Source: Blasia pusilla (Eukaryota; Marchantiophyta; Marchantiopsida; Blasiales). From it: a stretch of 64,000 nt of DNA. The stretch is taken from contig CM114273.1 of NCBI GenBank assembly GCA_050084515.1, forward strand, positions 14,632,001-14,696,000. The letters are read 5' to 3'. The translations under genes and the position numbers were made by a program. Shown one piece after another: positions 11,000 to 25,300 of this stretch; position 1 is the stretch's first letter, and each line of letters starts with the position of its first letter. The notes beneath the pieces were generated by a model. It made no database searches, was not told the DNA's origin, and saw nothing but the letters and a program-made list of their open reading frames with translations.

Positions 11000-13500
11000 A
11001 AGGTATCTAATGGGGGAGTGGATCTCTATGGTCCAAACGAGGATCAAGAAGCACTTGGATACAATGAGCAAAGGCTATGTCTTTTGGGAGGGTGTGAAGA
11101 CGAGCATAAGGTTGGATGCAACAATGGATTTGAGGGAAGAGTAGGCTAATGGCTTAGATCAAGATAGTAGACTCCCTCATCAAGGAGAAGATGGTATCTC
11201 TTTTAATTTGAAAGATAAGATGTACTATAAGAAGAGGATAGTGCTAAAGATAAAGGAGGATTGAGAGGACAACAAGCTTCCCGGCATGGATAAGACCTTT
11301 GAGGCAAAGTTAAAGGACTAAGAGACCCAATAGAAGACCCTTGCAACAAGGACGTTCCTACGAGATTGGCGAGCATATCGGTTAAGAATAGGAAGAGAAG
11401 GTTTCCTTGCCTTAGTGGGAAAATTTGTAAGTAACCATGCAAAACTTATTCTATTTTCTTTTTAATTGAGACAAATAAGTAAGTACCTTGTAAATATTTT
11501 GACTTTTTTTTAATAAATCATTTAGCGATTTTGAGTTTATAATTTTTTTAGAATAACATCGTGATTTATTTATTTTATGGAATTCCATTTTTCATAATTT
11601 ACGTGATCTTTGCCACTCCATAAACTAGGTAAATTAATTTTATTTTATTACCTATCACACTAGATGAATCACCATTCCTCTAAGGGGATCAACTCAATTA
11701 ACCACCCTTGGTAATGGATGAATTATCATGTCCTTTCAATGGTAGACTAATTTCACCCCATGCATTAACTTACAGGGTTTAAGTTACAATCCCTTCAATA
11801 AGGTAAAAATGAATCTACTACTTCTACAACAAGATAAACTTACCTTGAGTCATTTATCTTGTTGTGGAGGTAAAATATTTTTAACACCCTTTGGGAAAGG
11901 TAAATTTACCATCCGTATACACAGGTAAGATTTTTATTTTCGTGTCACTGCATTAAATTGGTAATTTACCTTTGTTAATGGGTGATAAACCCATCATGAC
12001 CACTCTTGAAACATCATAATTGACCACAACCAAAAGTTAGTAAGAAGTAAGATTTTTACTTATGGTGGGGTTGGTAATATTTGTGACGTACATGTGAGAT
12101 GTGGTGAAATACAACCATACATTTACATCCCAATGAATCCGAGGTGGAGGAGGATCAACACCAAAGTATGTGGTGTTGATCCTACTCATATCTATATACT
12201 TCATTGGATCAGCTTGTTGGAGGATCCGGAGATGACCATTCAGATGAGAGCTCCTACAATGAGGATGGCGAGGAGGACAAGAAGGGCAACGAGATCCATC
12301 TTCTAAAGGATCTAACCACTCTAGGGTAGAGTAGGAGGTTTGGGTTATATAGTGGACCCAATAGATGAAGTAATATACCTACTATATGTAGTACGCTTCA
12401 CCACATAGAATTGGGCGGTAATAGCCCTATCAAGGCAACTACTTGGAATGGATCAACATGCGATGACCATGCCGATCGGGTTATCTTTGGATGATAGACC
12501 TTCTACATGTCCAATGCATCCCCATGTGCATGGCATATTAGTTGCATGCCAACGACATAGGTAAAATTTGTGACACTTTTGTCAATGACTCAACAACATA
12601 GTTTTTTATATAAAATGTTTCCATGTATCAAGATTTCTTTGTTACTGCATCATTCACATTGTGTGATTGGAAGATCAAATGGAATTAATAGAAATTTTTT
12701 CTTGAGAATGAAATTAAAACAAAAAATTCACAAAAAAATATGAGTCGTTTGCCCCTTGCGCTCTATTCATATCGATTGAGTTGACACAATTTGGTTGTGA
12801 ATCAATATCATTGAAGAACTAGAACAAGTACAATCATTGTGGCAAATCATCATTAGCCTTGGAAATATATGTCAATGCGATACAACAAGTTCTTATGGAC
12901 TATAACCCCAAAACTCAGTGAGATGCAAATAATTGTCGACAATGTCAAAACCCTACATCAAACTACAAACTAGCATCAAGCGAGTCAACGATTAGTATGA
13001 CAAAAACATTGATATGGTAAGTTTCATGGCACATGGTCTTTGTGATACTACTACAATCATATAGGTATGAATGGTGGGATTTTTAAGGCTTAAAAGGTGT
13101 GGCCATGAACGACAGTACAATGGCATGAACGAAAATGGATCATTGGTAATGAGATAACGTGGATGGGTGGTAGAATTAGAGTTGGCTAGATGGCAGATTG
13201 CCTATCTTACGCACGGTTAGTTATTTTGTGTTCTCAACTTTACAACCTACAACATCAACAAGTTTTAAATAGCAAAAAACATCCTTGCCAATGAAGATTC
13301 AAGATCCTACCGCACTAGTCTACTAGAAATTTTGTAGCACTTTTGCATCTATAGTTCCCACATGAAATTCACAATAGATTAACTAACATCCATAAAACTC
13401 CTATGGGGTGAAACATGGGACACATTGGTCCCTACTTGCCAAATAAATGAAAAATGTCCATGCTCCCACTCAAGAATTTTGTGTGGCACAATAGGCTCTC
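11000..13500. other. AT-rich noncoding DNA with foldbacks
   Basis: No convincing coding sequence. Two clear inverted repeats occur: 13-bp arms at 11826-11838 and 11853-11865 (arm acaacaagataaa), and the 12-bp pair at 12152-12182 listed separately. Around 11620-11980 the motif ggtaa/ttacc recurs often in both orientations, which suggests an old palindromic repeat. Confidence 0.5.
12152..12182. repeat. 12-bp perfect inverted repeat inside a larger foldback
   Basis: The arms ggatcaacacca (12152-12163) and tggtgttgatcc (12171-12182) flank a 7-nt loop. Outside them ccaatgaa (about 12131) pairs with ttcattgg (about 12200), so the foldback extends to roughly 75 nt with mismatches. It resembles a MITE core or hairpin relic. 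Confidence 0.7.
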
Positions 13501-13780
13501 TAATTTTTCTATCTCCTTCTATCTTCCTAAATTTGGCATGCATTCACACTCTAATATCTTAAAGTCCTATTGTGTGTCAAACCAAACTCACTCTATGAAA
13601 TGAGAGGATCAAGGTTCTTCACAAGAGAGACCTCTATAGGTCTCTCTTGCTTTATAATATTAAAGCGTGATTGCACATAGCTACGCCGCCTTATGGAAGG
13701 AGGTTCAACAAAAAGAGAATGAGCTCCCAAACTCTCTCTCCGTGAGATATACCCTCACATCTCCCAATCCCTCTCACTGA
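13500..13780. repeat. Palindromic repeat element, copy A
   Basis: This segment and 14378-14660 share flanking sequence in direct orientation (for example gaatgagctcc and the cttatggaaggaggttcaac type motif). Each has internal inverted ends: here cattcacactctaatat near 13550 pairs with attaaagcgtgattgcac near 13660. The central part, with ggttcttcacaag and accaaactcactct, is in the opposite orientation to copy B. It is probably a MITE-like foldback transposon. Confidence 0.5.
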
Positions 13781-14335
13781 TGCCCAAAGTAGGGTTCGAG
13801 TCCGAAGCACTCTTGGAGATCTTCCCCCTTACTAGTACTTATGGGGATTCCCAGGGTCCCCCTACCTTTGGGAAGGAGCACCCGGGCCCCTCTTTTTGGC
13901 CCTCAACCCGACTCCCCATACACTCGGTTTTGGCCCATATCTCGGCTTTTGCTTAAGCGTTTGCCAAGATCTTTGGTGTGTTGGAACCATCTCCATATAA
14001 GCTTTCCAACGCTACCTTACTTGTCTAAATTCATCTTGGGGCTAAAATTTATGGTCAAAAGTACAATCAGAAACTCCAAACACTAGCCGCATCCCAAGTC
14101 TGATTCTCACGCCTTGGCCGCGTCTCCTTCCGAGACGCATCCTTTAACTTTGAGTTCCGCGTTTGGTTCCGGTTTCCTTAGTCGCGACCATAAACGCATG
14201 AAACACTTGAAATCCTCGCCGCGCTTACGCCTCACGCTTGTGTTTATCTAACTCCCAAAGCCCAAACCATCCTAGCGTGAGCTCGCTAGATCGGATCTTT
14301 TGCTTGGCGGTCGTTTGGTTATGAGGGTCGCGACA
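13781..14335 (-). mobile_element. Truncated chromovirus LTR, inverted (5' half only)
   Basis: The reverse complement matches the first half of the LTRs at 36227, 38483 and 44864. It starts at 14335 with tgtcgcgaccctcat and runs through the gcgccaa/cgtttgga and agtaagggggaag segments to ttgggc at 13781, where homology stops. Full LTRs are about 1.0 kb, so about 555 bp remain. The other half and any target duplication are missing. The open frame at 13841-14086 lies within this LTR and is not a gene. Confidence 0.85.
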
Positions 14336-14377
14336 CTGCTGACATGCGAACATAAGTCACCTTTATGATCCTAACCC

Positions 14378-14660
14378 TCTATCTTCCTAATTTTTTCTTC
14401 TTGAATCTAGTGTGCAATCATAGTCTAACATCATAAAGCTCTATGGTCTATCTTGCCTTGTGAGGAACCTTGAGTTTGACATTAGTAGAGTGGGTTTGGT
14501 TTGATACAAGATAGAGCTTTATGATGTTAAAGTGTGATTACACATAGTTACGGGGTCTTATGGAAGAAGGTTCAACAAAGAGAGAATGAGCTCCTAAACT
14601 CTCCCTCCTCGAGGTATGCCTTTTGATCTCCCCAACCCTCTACTTGATAATATGTGCACA
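14378..14660. repeat. Palindromic repeat element, copy B
   Basis: Partner of the 13500-13780 element. Internal ends tgtgcaatcatagtctaac (about 14411) and gttaaagtgtgattacaca (about 14527) are inverted copies of each other, as are cataaagctctat and atagagctttatg. The core, with gaggaaccttgag and agagtgggtttgg, is flipped relative to copy A. Confidence 0.5.
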
Positions 14661-16376
14661 CAGATCACCTCACTAATCTTGACCATCTATAGTGGGTCAA
14701 GAAGAACCTTCCATATAAAAAATTGAACAATGCCATAAATAGGGAACTAACCAAAATTTAAACAAAATTTTTCTCCAAACAATCATTTGGCTCAAATTTA
14801 AAATCCTTTGATATAGATTTCTCCTCATATATCCTCCCCGATGTCATAATTGCATGCATGGTCTACTCTCTCTTTAACGTTTGGGTGTGGACGTGATAAG
14901 GGGCATTTGGGACATCATCCAAAATATGAGCTCAAACTATGACGAATCAATACCCTCCTCTATAAATATTTGCTCGGACTTGTGTATCTACGCAAAGGAG
15001 GAAGTTATGCAACTTATCCCATATTCAATATCCAAAATCAGAACATCGAGTTATCAACATTTTTGTTTAGTCATACTATAAATTTTTGTACGCCATAAAA
15101 ATAAAGCATGTGGAGTTCATATACCAAAAAGTAGGAGAAGAATAATGGAAAGGGAGATGGGATGATAAGCGTGCTTTCAAGACTTATGTACATGCATATT
15201 GTATTTCCAGAAAAAATACAAATACAAAATAGATCGAATGGCTTGTGTCAACCTTTTACATACTCCCACTACTAGGAACCTTTGACATACTCCCACTAGG
15301 AACTGCCACCTTGATGGGCACCAACACATTGGATATAACAAACACATTTTCGCATCGTATAGATTTACCATCCATCGAGTGAGTGACCTTCAAAAATCCC
15401 CTCCATACTTAAAGCGTTGGGATACACACGGTATTTTGAGAAGGAAGGAGCCTTCTTCACTATCTTCCACCATCTAGATGGGAATACAATGCACTGTTAG
15501 AGGAAGGAAAAGGAGATACATCTAGATGGGAATACATTGCTACTATTATATATCCACAACTATCCTATCTCAAGGCCCGATATAGATTGTTTCACTATAT
15601 GTCGCCTATCCCATACCTCCATCAAAATCTCAAGAGGAAAACTGCATGAGTATCCCAATAGATTGGCATCACACTCCACTCACATATCAACTCGGTCGAC
15701 AAGCCCTCGTTTACTTGAAACTAGACGAAAATCCAAATGTGTCCAAAACCGGGGTTAGATCTCATGGGTTCATGACCACGTGATTCATTGTGTCATGTAG
15801 GACCAATGCCTACTCACACTTGCTTTTGACTACTCTAGCGATTCTAGAGGGAGGGGTGGTGGCATGGACTCTAGAACTAACTTGACCATTTCTTGGTTGA
15901 GGCTTTGTGTATTGTTCACAATCATCCTAAATGGTTGTACCCGTGCCATGTGTAATGCACATTCTATTTCCAAAACAACCTGTCGCAAGTGTGGATATAT
16001 AAGATCTTGGGTTTACACTTGTTTGCTTACATAACTATGTAGACCACTTGGTGAGGGTTTTTCCCCAGGGCTTGTAGTAATCATACATAGTCACCGGAAC
16101 TTATGTTGAGACCGCAAACTCTTTTGTGTTCGCCTCTTACGCACGTTCAACAATGGCGTAGACAAGAATTGTTCCCAGTGTTGCAGGCGTTGCCGCCCTC
16201 CTCCTTCTTCTCGTACATGGCCGATACGGTTTTCGACGAAGGTAGGCGTCGCGCTCTCGATGTCGCGAGGCTTTTCTCGAAGTGCTCTAGTCGGTTTTGG
16301 GGCGGAGGGAATTGGTGATCGTTGCGGATCGGGCTGGGACGACAACATCGGGAAGATCGGTGAGCGGCTGCGTTGT
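14661..16376. other. Noncoding, includes 3' flank of the receptor kinase
   Basis: No recognisable coding sequence. The right end lies just downstream of the receptor kinase stop codon (minus strand) and should hold its 3' UTR and polyadenylation region; I cannot fix the poly(A) site. Confidence 0.5.
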
Positions 16377-19300
16377 CTATCTTGGATGCGTGTCCCATGA
16401 AGAGTGAGAGTTAGGGTCCAACGAGGATCCGGTGTTGCTGCTTCCCGGACTGAAAGGCAACATCATCATTTGCAACTGACCGGAAAGTGACACTAGAGGC
16501 TCTCGAGTAGACGTGGTTGTGGTGGTCTCGGTGTATGCTCCTTCCATGTGCAGCACTTCTATCAGGGTGCGGACAATATCCCCCATATCCGGTCTGGATG
16601 CACCCGAAGAACCCACACACGACAGTGCCAACCTTGCAACCTTCAGCATACCCTCTCTGTTGTATCCATTGGGTAGGATGGGATCCACGATCGACTCGAT
16701 TGTATTGCTCTCCACTGCAACTCGTACCTGCACATGTGCTTGAGGAGTTAGGTCACTTTGTGTGCTGCTGGTGAGGATAGGATGGTCTCACTGGAATTAG
16801 ATTGGATATCAGTCTTTGGTGTTATTTATGGCCCCAACTATTTTGACTGTTTTGGTGCAGAGGGCCCACAGGAAAACACAAGTACAAATTTGTTGCAGCG
16901 CTCTCAGGTGTATCGACCTAAGATTGCAACCTATGTGGATACTTATCCACCTTTAGAGGCATGTCTCCAAAAATATGCCCATGGGATTCTCACTATTTTA
17001 TACAACTTCTATTATTAATTTACATCTCCAACTAATGTTGGAGATGCACATTAATATGCACACCCACCCCCATTTTTCGGGGCCGCCAGAACTAGTTTAA
17101 ACCAGCGCTTCCTAAACCCGAGCCTCGACTCATGACTCGGATTACGGAGTTCGTTGCTAGAATGAAGGTTCAGATCTAGAATCGAAACCTTCTAGACCAT
17201 CCTAGAATCCTGACAGTAGAAAAAGAAAACCAAAGCGGGGCATTGTTGAACTCTTACCCAATCCATCAGGTTGGTTTCTTCGCTGCCTGGATACCGTTGA
17301 GTTTGTGGCCTTCTACCGGTGATGATCTCCAGAAGTACCATCCCAAAACTGTATACGTCGCTCTTCGTCGTTAACTTGTGTCTGATGAAATATCTGAGGG
17401 AAGAAGATGGACTCATAATCGTCAGGTCGGTCATTACTCAAACAACCCCAACACTCATTAATCACACACGCTGTACTCCAATCTACAAGAGTAAATATAC
17501 AGATGGAATGTGTTGCTGAGTATACAATTGAATCGCTCTGCACATTGGATTATTCAATTCGATGTACGGAATATTCAAACGTTAAAAGAAGTCGAGAAGT
17601 GGAATTCCTTACTCGGGATCTAAGTAACCAATCGTTCCCTTGATCGCAGTGGAAATGCCACTCCTATTCATATCTTCTTCATCTTGTTCATATGCTTGTT
17701 TCGAGATTCCTAGATCCGCAACTTTTGCATATAGCTTGTCCGTAAGCAGAATGTTGGAGGTTTTGACGTCCCGATGTATGATTGACGGGTTGCAATCCTT
17801 ATGCAGGTACTCCAGCCCTGCACAGATTTGTTAGAATTGAAGGTGCGCTTACGCCTGTGATCTACAAGTTTTACATACCGACTCCAAAAGACTAATTCAA
17901 ACATAATAATTTTCTTTTATGCTTATATAAGACTCGCACAATTCAATTGGCTCTAACGTCTACAGTGAGTGACCAGACCACCGAAAAGATTCTTAAATAT
18001 TATGATCACCTCTTGCAGAGTTCATGGCAATATCGAGTCGAGTCTTCCAGCCGAGTGGTTGCCAGGTCGTAGATTGGACCGCTGCAGGATCGCTAGGGCA
18101 GCCTGGAAATGGTGGAACACGGATGAGTTTGACTAAGTCAGAAGTAGGCCTTGAACTTTCAATGACTCCATCATGCACACAAGGCTCAAAATTGAAGTCT
18201 CCACTTGTTGCGAAATCCCACCATCCAGTTCGGATCGTTAACAATTGGTCACTGATATGGACGATCTGTTCGCACTTGTCTCCAGATGTGACTGTCGTGA
18301 TCGAGTATTCGAACCGAGGTTACGATGAATGTATTTAAAGACAAAAAACATGGCACTCTCTTGTGGTGGTAGAAACACCATGTGTGTGGTGCAGCGGACG
18401 TCAACCGAGAGTGCATATGTGACAGCGATGAGGATGGTGCCTAGCTAAGAGCGGTGATTCAGAGTGGTCATAGAAAGTCAATCGGTGTCACCTGTGTGAT
18501 GGTAGAGATGGTCGTGCAAGGTTCCCTCAGACATATAGACGTATACGAGGATCTGTTGGTGTGCTTCTACGCAGTAACCAATCAGAGGTACAAGATTTCG
18601 GTGATGTAATCTTGACAGAAGTCGGACCTGCATAGAAACCATCGGTATCAGATCTGACAGTTCCACCGCATTTTCCATGAATCCAGCGTGACATAAACGC
18701 TACTGGACAACGCATATTTCAGAAAAGCTATAATTTACCTGTTCCTTTTCCAACCTCATACTCTGCTTCGCCACTTACTGGAACAGGTTGTCTGCCCTCT
18801 TACCCCAGGCCCACTTAACCTTTGAAATTCATTATCGCGAAATTGGAATGTAGGCTTGGCTTCCACAAGCCGATCATGCACCAGAGACGAGCTGGGAAGG
18901 TACGCACAAATAATAAATCACTCAAGAAAACTAGAGTCTAAAAAGCGAGTCCTGTTTAATTTGAACTGTGCTTGTACCTCGTTCAAAAACTCCCCCGATC
19001 CTTGCTTTGAATCGGCAGCCCTGACCTTCACTGCCACTTCTTTGCCGTCCGACAGTTTGCCATAGTACACTTGTCCGAAGCCTCCTTTCCCAACCAACGT
19101 TTTATTGTTCTCGGTGATGGATTTGATCTCCTTCAACGTGAAGAACTGAACGGACTTCGGCATGTCCTCTGGCGCACGGGATGCAATTATCACGTCACGA
19201 GTCGCCTTGCAAGGAGGCCTCACTCACTCGCGAAATATGATGGAACGAAGAATGGAGCATTAATCACCCGTGAGTTGAGAAAAATCTTACCTATGTATAA

Positions 19301-22300
19301 CTGCTCTTCATCATCAAATAGGAATCCCTCTTTCTTCCCACAGATGAAGTAGACGACGATTGCCAGGACTACAATGCCGGCCACCAGCACTCCCGCGACG
19401 ATTCCCCCAATTGCTCCAGCTGATACTCCGGAGCTGGATGTAGCAGACTTCGTTATGTTCCTCAAATCCGGGTTGTTCGAATATCTGCGAAGATTTCAAG
19501 ATAGCGAGTTAAATTTGATTGGCTTTTATTGTGCAATCACCTCATACATGCTGAGTCCGCAACACTTACGTAAGATTCAACAGGTTCATCTTCAAGATAG
19601 CTTCTGGTATCGCTGTAAAATTGTTGTTGTCCAGTCGCCTGTAGACATGGACACAGGAATAAAACTTCAATCAGATGGATCATGATGCATCCAAACCACT
19701 CTTTGCCGAATTCAGAGAACTAGGTGAACGCGACATCGAAATTTGAACTCCACAACATTAGGTTTAAGACATGTACAGGCAGACACACTTCCTTGACGTA
19801 CGTCACCACGAACGAAATCTATTTTTGTAAGCGACGGAAGGATCGAGGAATGTTTACACATCGGACGAAGCCATTAGCATTACTAGAGGATTTTCCCCGT
19901 TCGATCGATCGTCAAGTGAATATGTACGTCACTTATCTTATGAAATGACAACTGCTGCGTCTGTCCAAAATTACTTACAGCTGCTCTAGATTTTTAAGCT
20001 GAGCCAGCGCCTCGGGTATAGTTCCACTCAATTGATTGTTTCTGAGATCCCTGTCAACGTTACCACCGAACCGATTTTCAGGCCTCAGCTAGTAACGAGC
20101 AGTGCCAGTGAACTGTTTGGAAGTAGGCTTCATTTCTTGCTGGAATTTGAGAATCGAGCAGACGAGTGCTAGCTACTCAAATGGCCTGGCTGGCCCTACT
20201 TACAAAACTTTGAGGGTTGAGATGAGGCCGAGCTCGTCAGGGATGGATCCGGACAACATGTTACTGCTGAGATTCCTGCAGATTAACATGGGACATCAAC
20301 AGTTATTCCCATGATGAGATAAAATTTGCAACAGTTCAACGCTGCGAAAGATCAAGGTTCGCATTATCAAACATTAAAGGATGCACGAGGTGTCGATCCG
20401 TCTTATGGACACCTGACGAAAACTGCACTCAATAAAACGGTACAACAACTGAGACTTGTTCAATCTCAGAACTAAGCTACAAAAATCTTCCCATCGTGCA
20501 TCAGCCCCTACTGTCACTCTATACAAGCTCAAGATTACCAGAGGAAACTAAATGATTTATCGCATGACCCAAAGTCTGTAGCCGAAAATTTAGTCATTCA
20601 CTCACATGTATTGCAGGCTCGAGAGATTCCCGAATGCTTTGGGTATTTCTCCACTAATGCTGTTGGAACCAACGATCCTGATTCAGACAAGAAAACTTGG
20701 ATCAATTGAAACGCCAGTCATCGTGTAAGGTAATTTTCTCAGGCAGAGTCGTCCACAGCAATAAATCAAAGAGCAGCAGCTAAGCGATCGCAGCCTGTCG
20801 ACATGTTATGACTGAGCAACAACTCGAAAGCATACACATGAGAAAAGCAAATGATGTCCAGTAAGAAAAATGTTCAGCTACGTACATTCCGTTGAGGTAA
20901 TTTAGACGTGCCCAGGAGTCTGGTATTCCTCCAGAGAAATTGTTATTCGTAAGGATTCTGTTTGGAGATCAAAACAAGGAGTAGCAGAAAGGCTTTGATC
21001 AATTTCCTGACGAAAGACAGACAAGGAAATCCGAATCTGTATGAGAAGATCGGGAACCGACATCGGAAGCTTACGTTCCACTTCTTCCCATATTAACACG
21101 TGCACGAGATTCATGTGTGAAAGGAGAAGTGGAGAGTGAGGACAAGGGGTGGGGTATCTAGCGTCGCTTACAGCCATTGAAGACGATAACCCTCGTCCGG
21201 CTGATTGGCACCCGCAGGAAGATCCGGTAAAGGGCCATTAATGATGTTGTCAGACAAATCGCTGTGACCACCACAGAGGTCATGGATGTCAATGGCCAGT
21301 TTACAAACATGTATCTACTGATTCCTCATAAGTGGCGATGCATCTGATGACTGACAGTGTGTTTACTTCCAACTGTCAAGTCCTAGAGCCAAGTTTTATA
21401 GATTGCAAAGGGAAGTCCGACCATTGCATTTCCAAACGCATTGATACAGCATAAAGCCTACCTACATTGATCAAAATGGATGATCTCTGAGCACTCACAT
21501 TTTTAACACTCTAGTCAAATTCCTCAAGTCGGAGGGAACTGATGTGAACTGATTACCATGTAAATCCCTGATCACAAGAGCAGGAGACGGCGGTTAGGAA
21601 CTGTCTGTGATAAATGAAATCAGCTCCTGTAAACCTTCACGTATGCGTACGGTATCTCCACGCCTAAGTCGATCAAAATGTGCATGTGTTGGGTGGAAAT
21701 GGTGTTTATTTGAAACATCTCCCGACGAAAACTTCAAAACATGCTAGAACGTAGGCAGTGGAACTCACAATACTTTGAGAAGTGTTGCCCTCGGTAAGGA
21801 ATCTGGCAGCGCTCCACTGAAGTTACATTCATTTGCGTAGCTGTCAAACCCCACGTTACAATAGATAGTGCTCAGACATCTCTTCTGCCAAAGCACGTTC
21901 CGACTTGAGCGACGTAAGGTTCGCCTCAAGATTAGTCTTTAAGCCATTTGAATAAGCAGCAAATTCCACCAGCCCGAAAGGATTTCATGGAATACTCACA
22001 ATTCTGACAGTGTAACGAGCTGACTCATATCTGGAATCTGTCCCGACAATTCCGGATTCTGGTCCAGGCGCCTGGAAATTTTGAAAAAGGAACTTAGAAA
22101 TTGACCCGAAATCTGGGCACGACAGTTGCCACATAAGGAAAGTTTCTAAACATGAACACAGCATCATAGTTGTGGCCAATCCCTCGAGTACAAAGTCAGA
22201 AAAACCACACGAGTTAAACTAACTCAGTGTCCTGGTTGCTCGCAAATTTGCTATGATCAGAGTCTGGAAAAATGCTGGCTTCCATATCTATGCCCTTTCG

Positions 22301-25300
22301 CAATCAATGGAAAAGGATAGTCACTTACAAATACCGAAGATTCGTATGTAGAAACAGAGCAGGAGGTATGGTTCCATTGAACCTGTTGTTATATAGATAC
22401 CTGACATTGCCATTACCACATACTCGTAACCTTTGAGATTTCTCACGATGAATGAATGCTTCGCGCTTGGTAATAAACGTCTAGAAACAGCTGGAAATGT
22501 TCTCTCAAATTATATTTAAGGAATCTGACGGTACAAGTTATAGTTCTAAAGCATCATTTTCACAACAATAAGATTCATAAATTGTAGGTACTATAACTAG
22601 CTTTCTGAACTGGAAGAGTAAGAAAGTCCCGCTTCTACCTCACTAAGTTCGCACTCGATGCAACAGATGTAAAGGGTAGTATCGTTGTGAATGTGATGCC
22701 AATCAAAAGTATGAACATTGACATGGGTGTGCTTACAGTTTCTGCATTCCTTTAGCATTTTTCAAATCCGGCAGAGGTCCACTCAAACGGCAGTTTTCTG
22801 CACCACTGCGTGAAGCATTGATTGAAAGAAATAAGCATAGCACATTCATCAGACACGGATGCCGCAACTTTCAAGGCTTTATCCCACTATCGTTGCGAAG
22901 AGCGTAAACGAATCTTTGTTTCAAAAGTTCACTAGTGAAGAGAAAGGGCCTACAAGAATTGAAAGGCCGCTAATCCACTCAGATCTGGAAGCGGTCCCTC
23001 CAATCCGGGATTATCTTGCATATATCTGCACCCAAATATCGAGGAATATGAGCTTCCATAGGCACGAAACATGGAAAATCTTATATAAACCAATCCAAAT
23101 CGAGGTGCTACATAATCTATTTCAGAAAATTCTCGTCTCTCACGCCGACCCTTGTAAAACTATTAGGGTCAGACCAACTTAGCTGTGACACCCGCCCGGA
23201 AAGTTTTGACAATCAAAGCAGTCGTGTCTATTAAACTTCGATCAGCATTGCAAACTTTGGTCGATAAAACTTTCAATCCACAACAAGCTCGGCTTAAGTG
23301 AATCCCTAGGTAGCAGACAAGCTGAATGGTTCGCACAAGTAAGTAAACAATGGAGATTCCGTTGTACATTTTTCAAGTCAGATGTACATGTTTTGTCGCA
23401 AGCTAGGCGGTACGAGAAAGCACTTACAACGTAGTCATTTGAGCGAGTAAGTTGATCGATGCTGGAACAGTTCCATTGAGCTTGCAGTTGCTTAGGTTTC
23501 TGAAGGTGAAATGCAGATCGATCAGAGTTCCAGTCCTCTTATTTCATCAATTAGTTAATCAATCAATCAATGACAGGTTTGTGCTCTGTGTCATAGGAAC
23601 CTCAATTCAAATTCGATCCCCACTGCGCGACATCCCAAACTTCAACTCCCCTAGAAATTCCTGATTAACAACATCGATGATTGCGACTTACAAATTTCCA
23701 ATGTTGGTAAGCTGACTCAAATCTGGAATAGGACCCCCTAGTGGATTGTCCTGAAATTGCCTGCAAGTATTGGCAACAAGTCATGCCCAACGCACAGGTG
23801 AGTGCGACTTGCAAATGAACGATCTCATGAAGTACTGTAGTGTTCTTCTCCTCAAGGACCACAATTTCGGCATCTCAGGGAAGCAGACAACCATCCAGAT
23901 ACTCAGTCGCTGACATTTGGAATGAGGTCATGAACTCAACTCCAACAATGTCGCAACCCACCGAAAGACAAACACACCAGTCGACGTGAAGGATGTCTAC
24001 CCGAATAGACGAGAGATTTGATCAAGGCTTTCAAAGGTCAGCTCGCCGTAGAACGGAACAAGGAGAAAAGAATTTCGAGCGAAGTTCCATTATGTTCAGG
24101 AATGAAATCTGTAAACGTTTTCAAGCTGAAAGGGGAAAGCACTCACAAGTCTTTGATTTTACTGTACTGAAATGCAGACGCCGGTATACCACCAATTAGA
24201 TTGTTGTTATTCAGCCACCTATTCAACACCAAAATGTTCAAGGACATGTGTTCAAAAGTATTTTTTCTGGAAAACGACTTCCTTAACAAGTTGAGCACAT
24301 GATTAAGCTTTCCTGACAAGAATCGTTGGAAGTAACACTGATTTCCAAATACTCACAAGTAGGTGATATTTTGTCCCTCTGGAATTGTTCCTGAGAGACT
24401 GTTGAAACCGAGATCCCTATGCCCATGGTACACACAGAAACTCAAATCAGCCCACAAATTGCAATCACTCAACGTCTAATCATATGAGCTCGTGAACATG
24501 GCCGATTCAAGATTTTGGTTCTCGAGTACAACTCTTGACTGAATTTCCTACACTCATTCGAAATCCGCAACATAAGGAATAGAAATGATTCCTGAAGTTC
24601 TTGGTAGGACTGCTGGCGCTGATGCTTCAACCGGATGGAAGTAGTAGGGCGTTTACTCACAGAGTAGTAAGATTTTCCAGCCGTGTGAGATCCGGTATTG
24701 GACCAGTAAGCTGGTTGTTCGAGAGAGATCTGAGGAGATAGAGAAACACACGGTTATACCGTGGACATACATCTACACCACTTCAATTGCGAGGTAACTT
24801 TTGGGATCATAGCTCCAACGTGAAAATACGGAGCGACGAATATTCACGAATCATGAAGAAGAAGCGAATTTTCACGAAGACATGAAGAAACGAATTTCGA
24901 CTTAGAATCTTAGCTGCTGTGAACCAAAATATCCCAAGTCACTGCAAGTTTGCCCGCAGTCTACGTACACTGTGAGAAGCTGGGTAAGGTTCCCAACAGC
25001 AGCCGGTATGGTTCCACTCAGTTTTTTCCCGGGGAGAGAGCTGCCGCATGCCCACAGTCCATCCGTTAGAGAAACACTTCGAAGCGTGGTTCAGGACGAT
25101 GATATAGTAACTCAAAGCTGTCGTCTACGAAAAAAGGATGGGAAATTGTAGCGGTCGGTTGCTTACACGCTTGTCACACTCTGGAACCCGGAACTGTTGG
25201 TAACGGAGCAAGAAATCCAGTCTACACTTTCGCATGGATTACCCACCCAAGTGGGCTGACTGAAGCTCTCCCGCAAAATCTCGAGGACTCCCTCTGCGCG

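Noticed and set aside
16103-19685. Plus-strand frames opposite the receptor kinase exons
   Set aside because: They are shadows of the minus-strand exons, which carry clear kinase motifs and consistent splice sites.
22737-22797. Acceptor at 22797 for LRR exon 10
   Set aside because: It gives a 61-nt exon and a frameshift to a stop. The acceptor 8 nt upstream gives 69 nt and keeps the frame.
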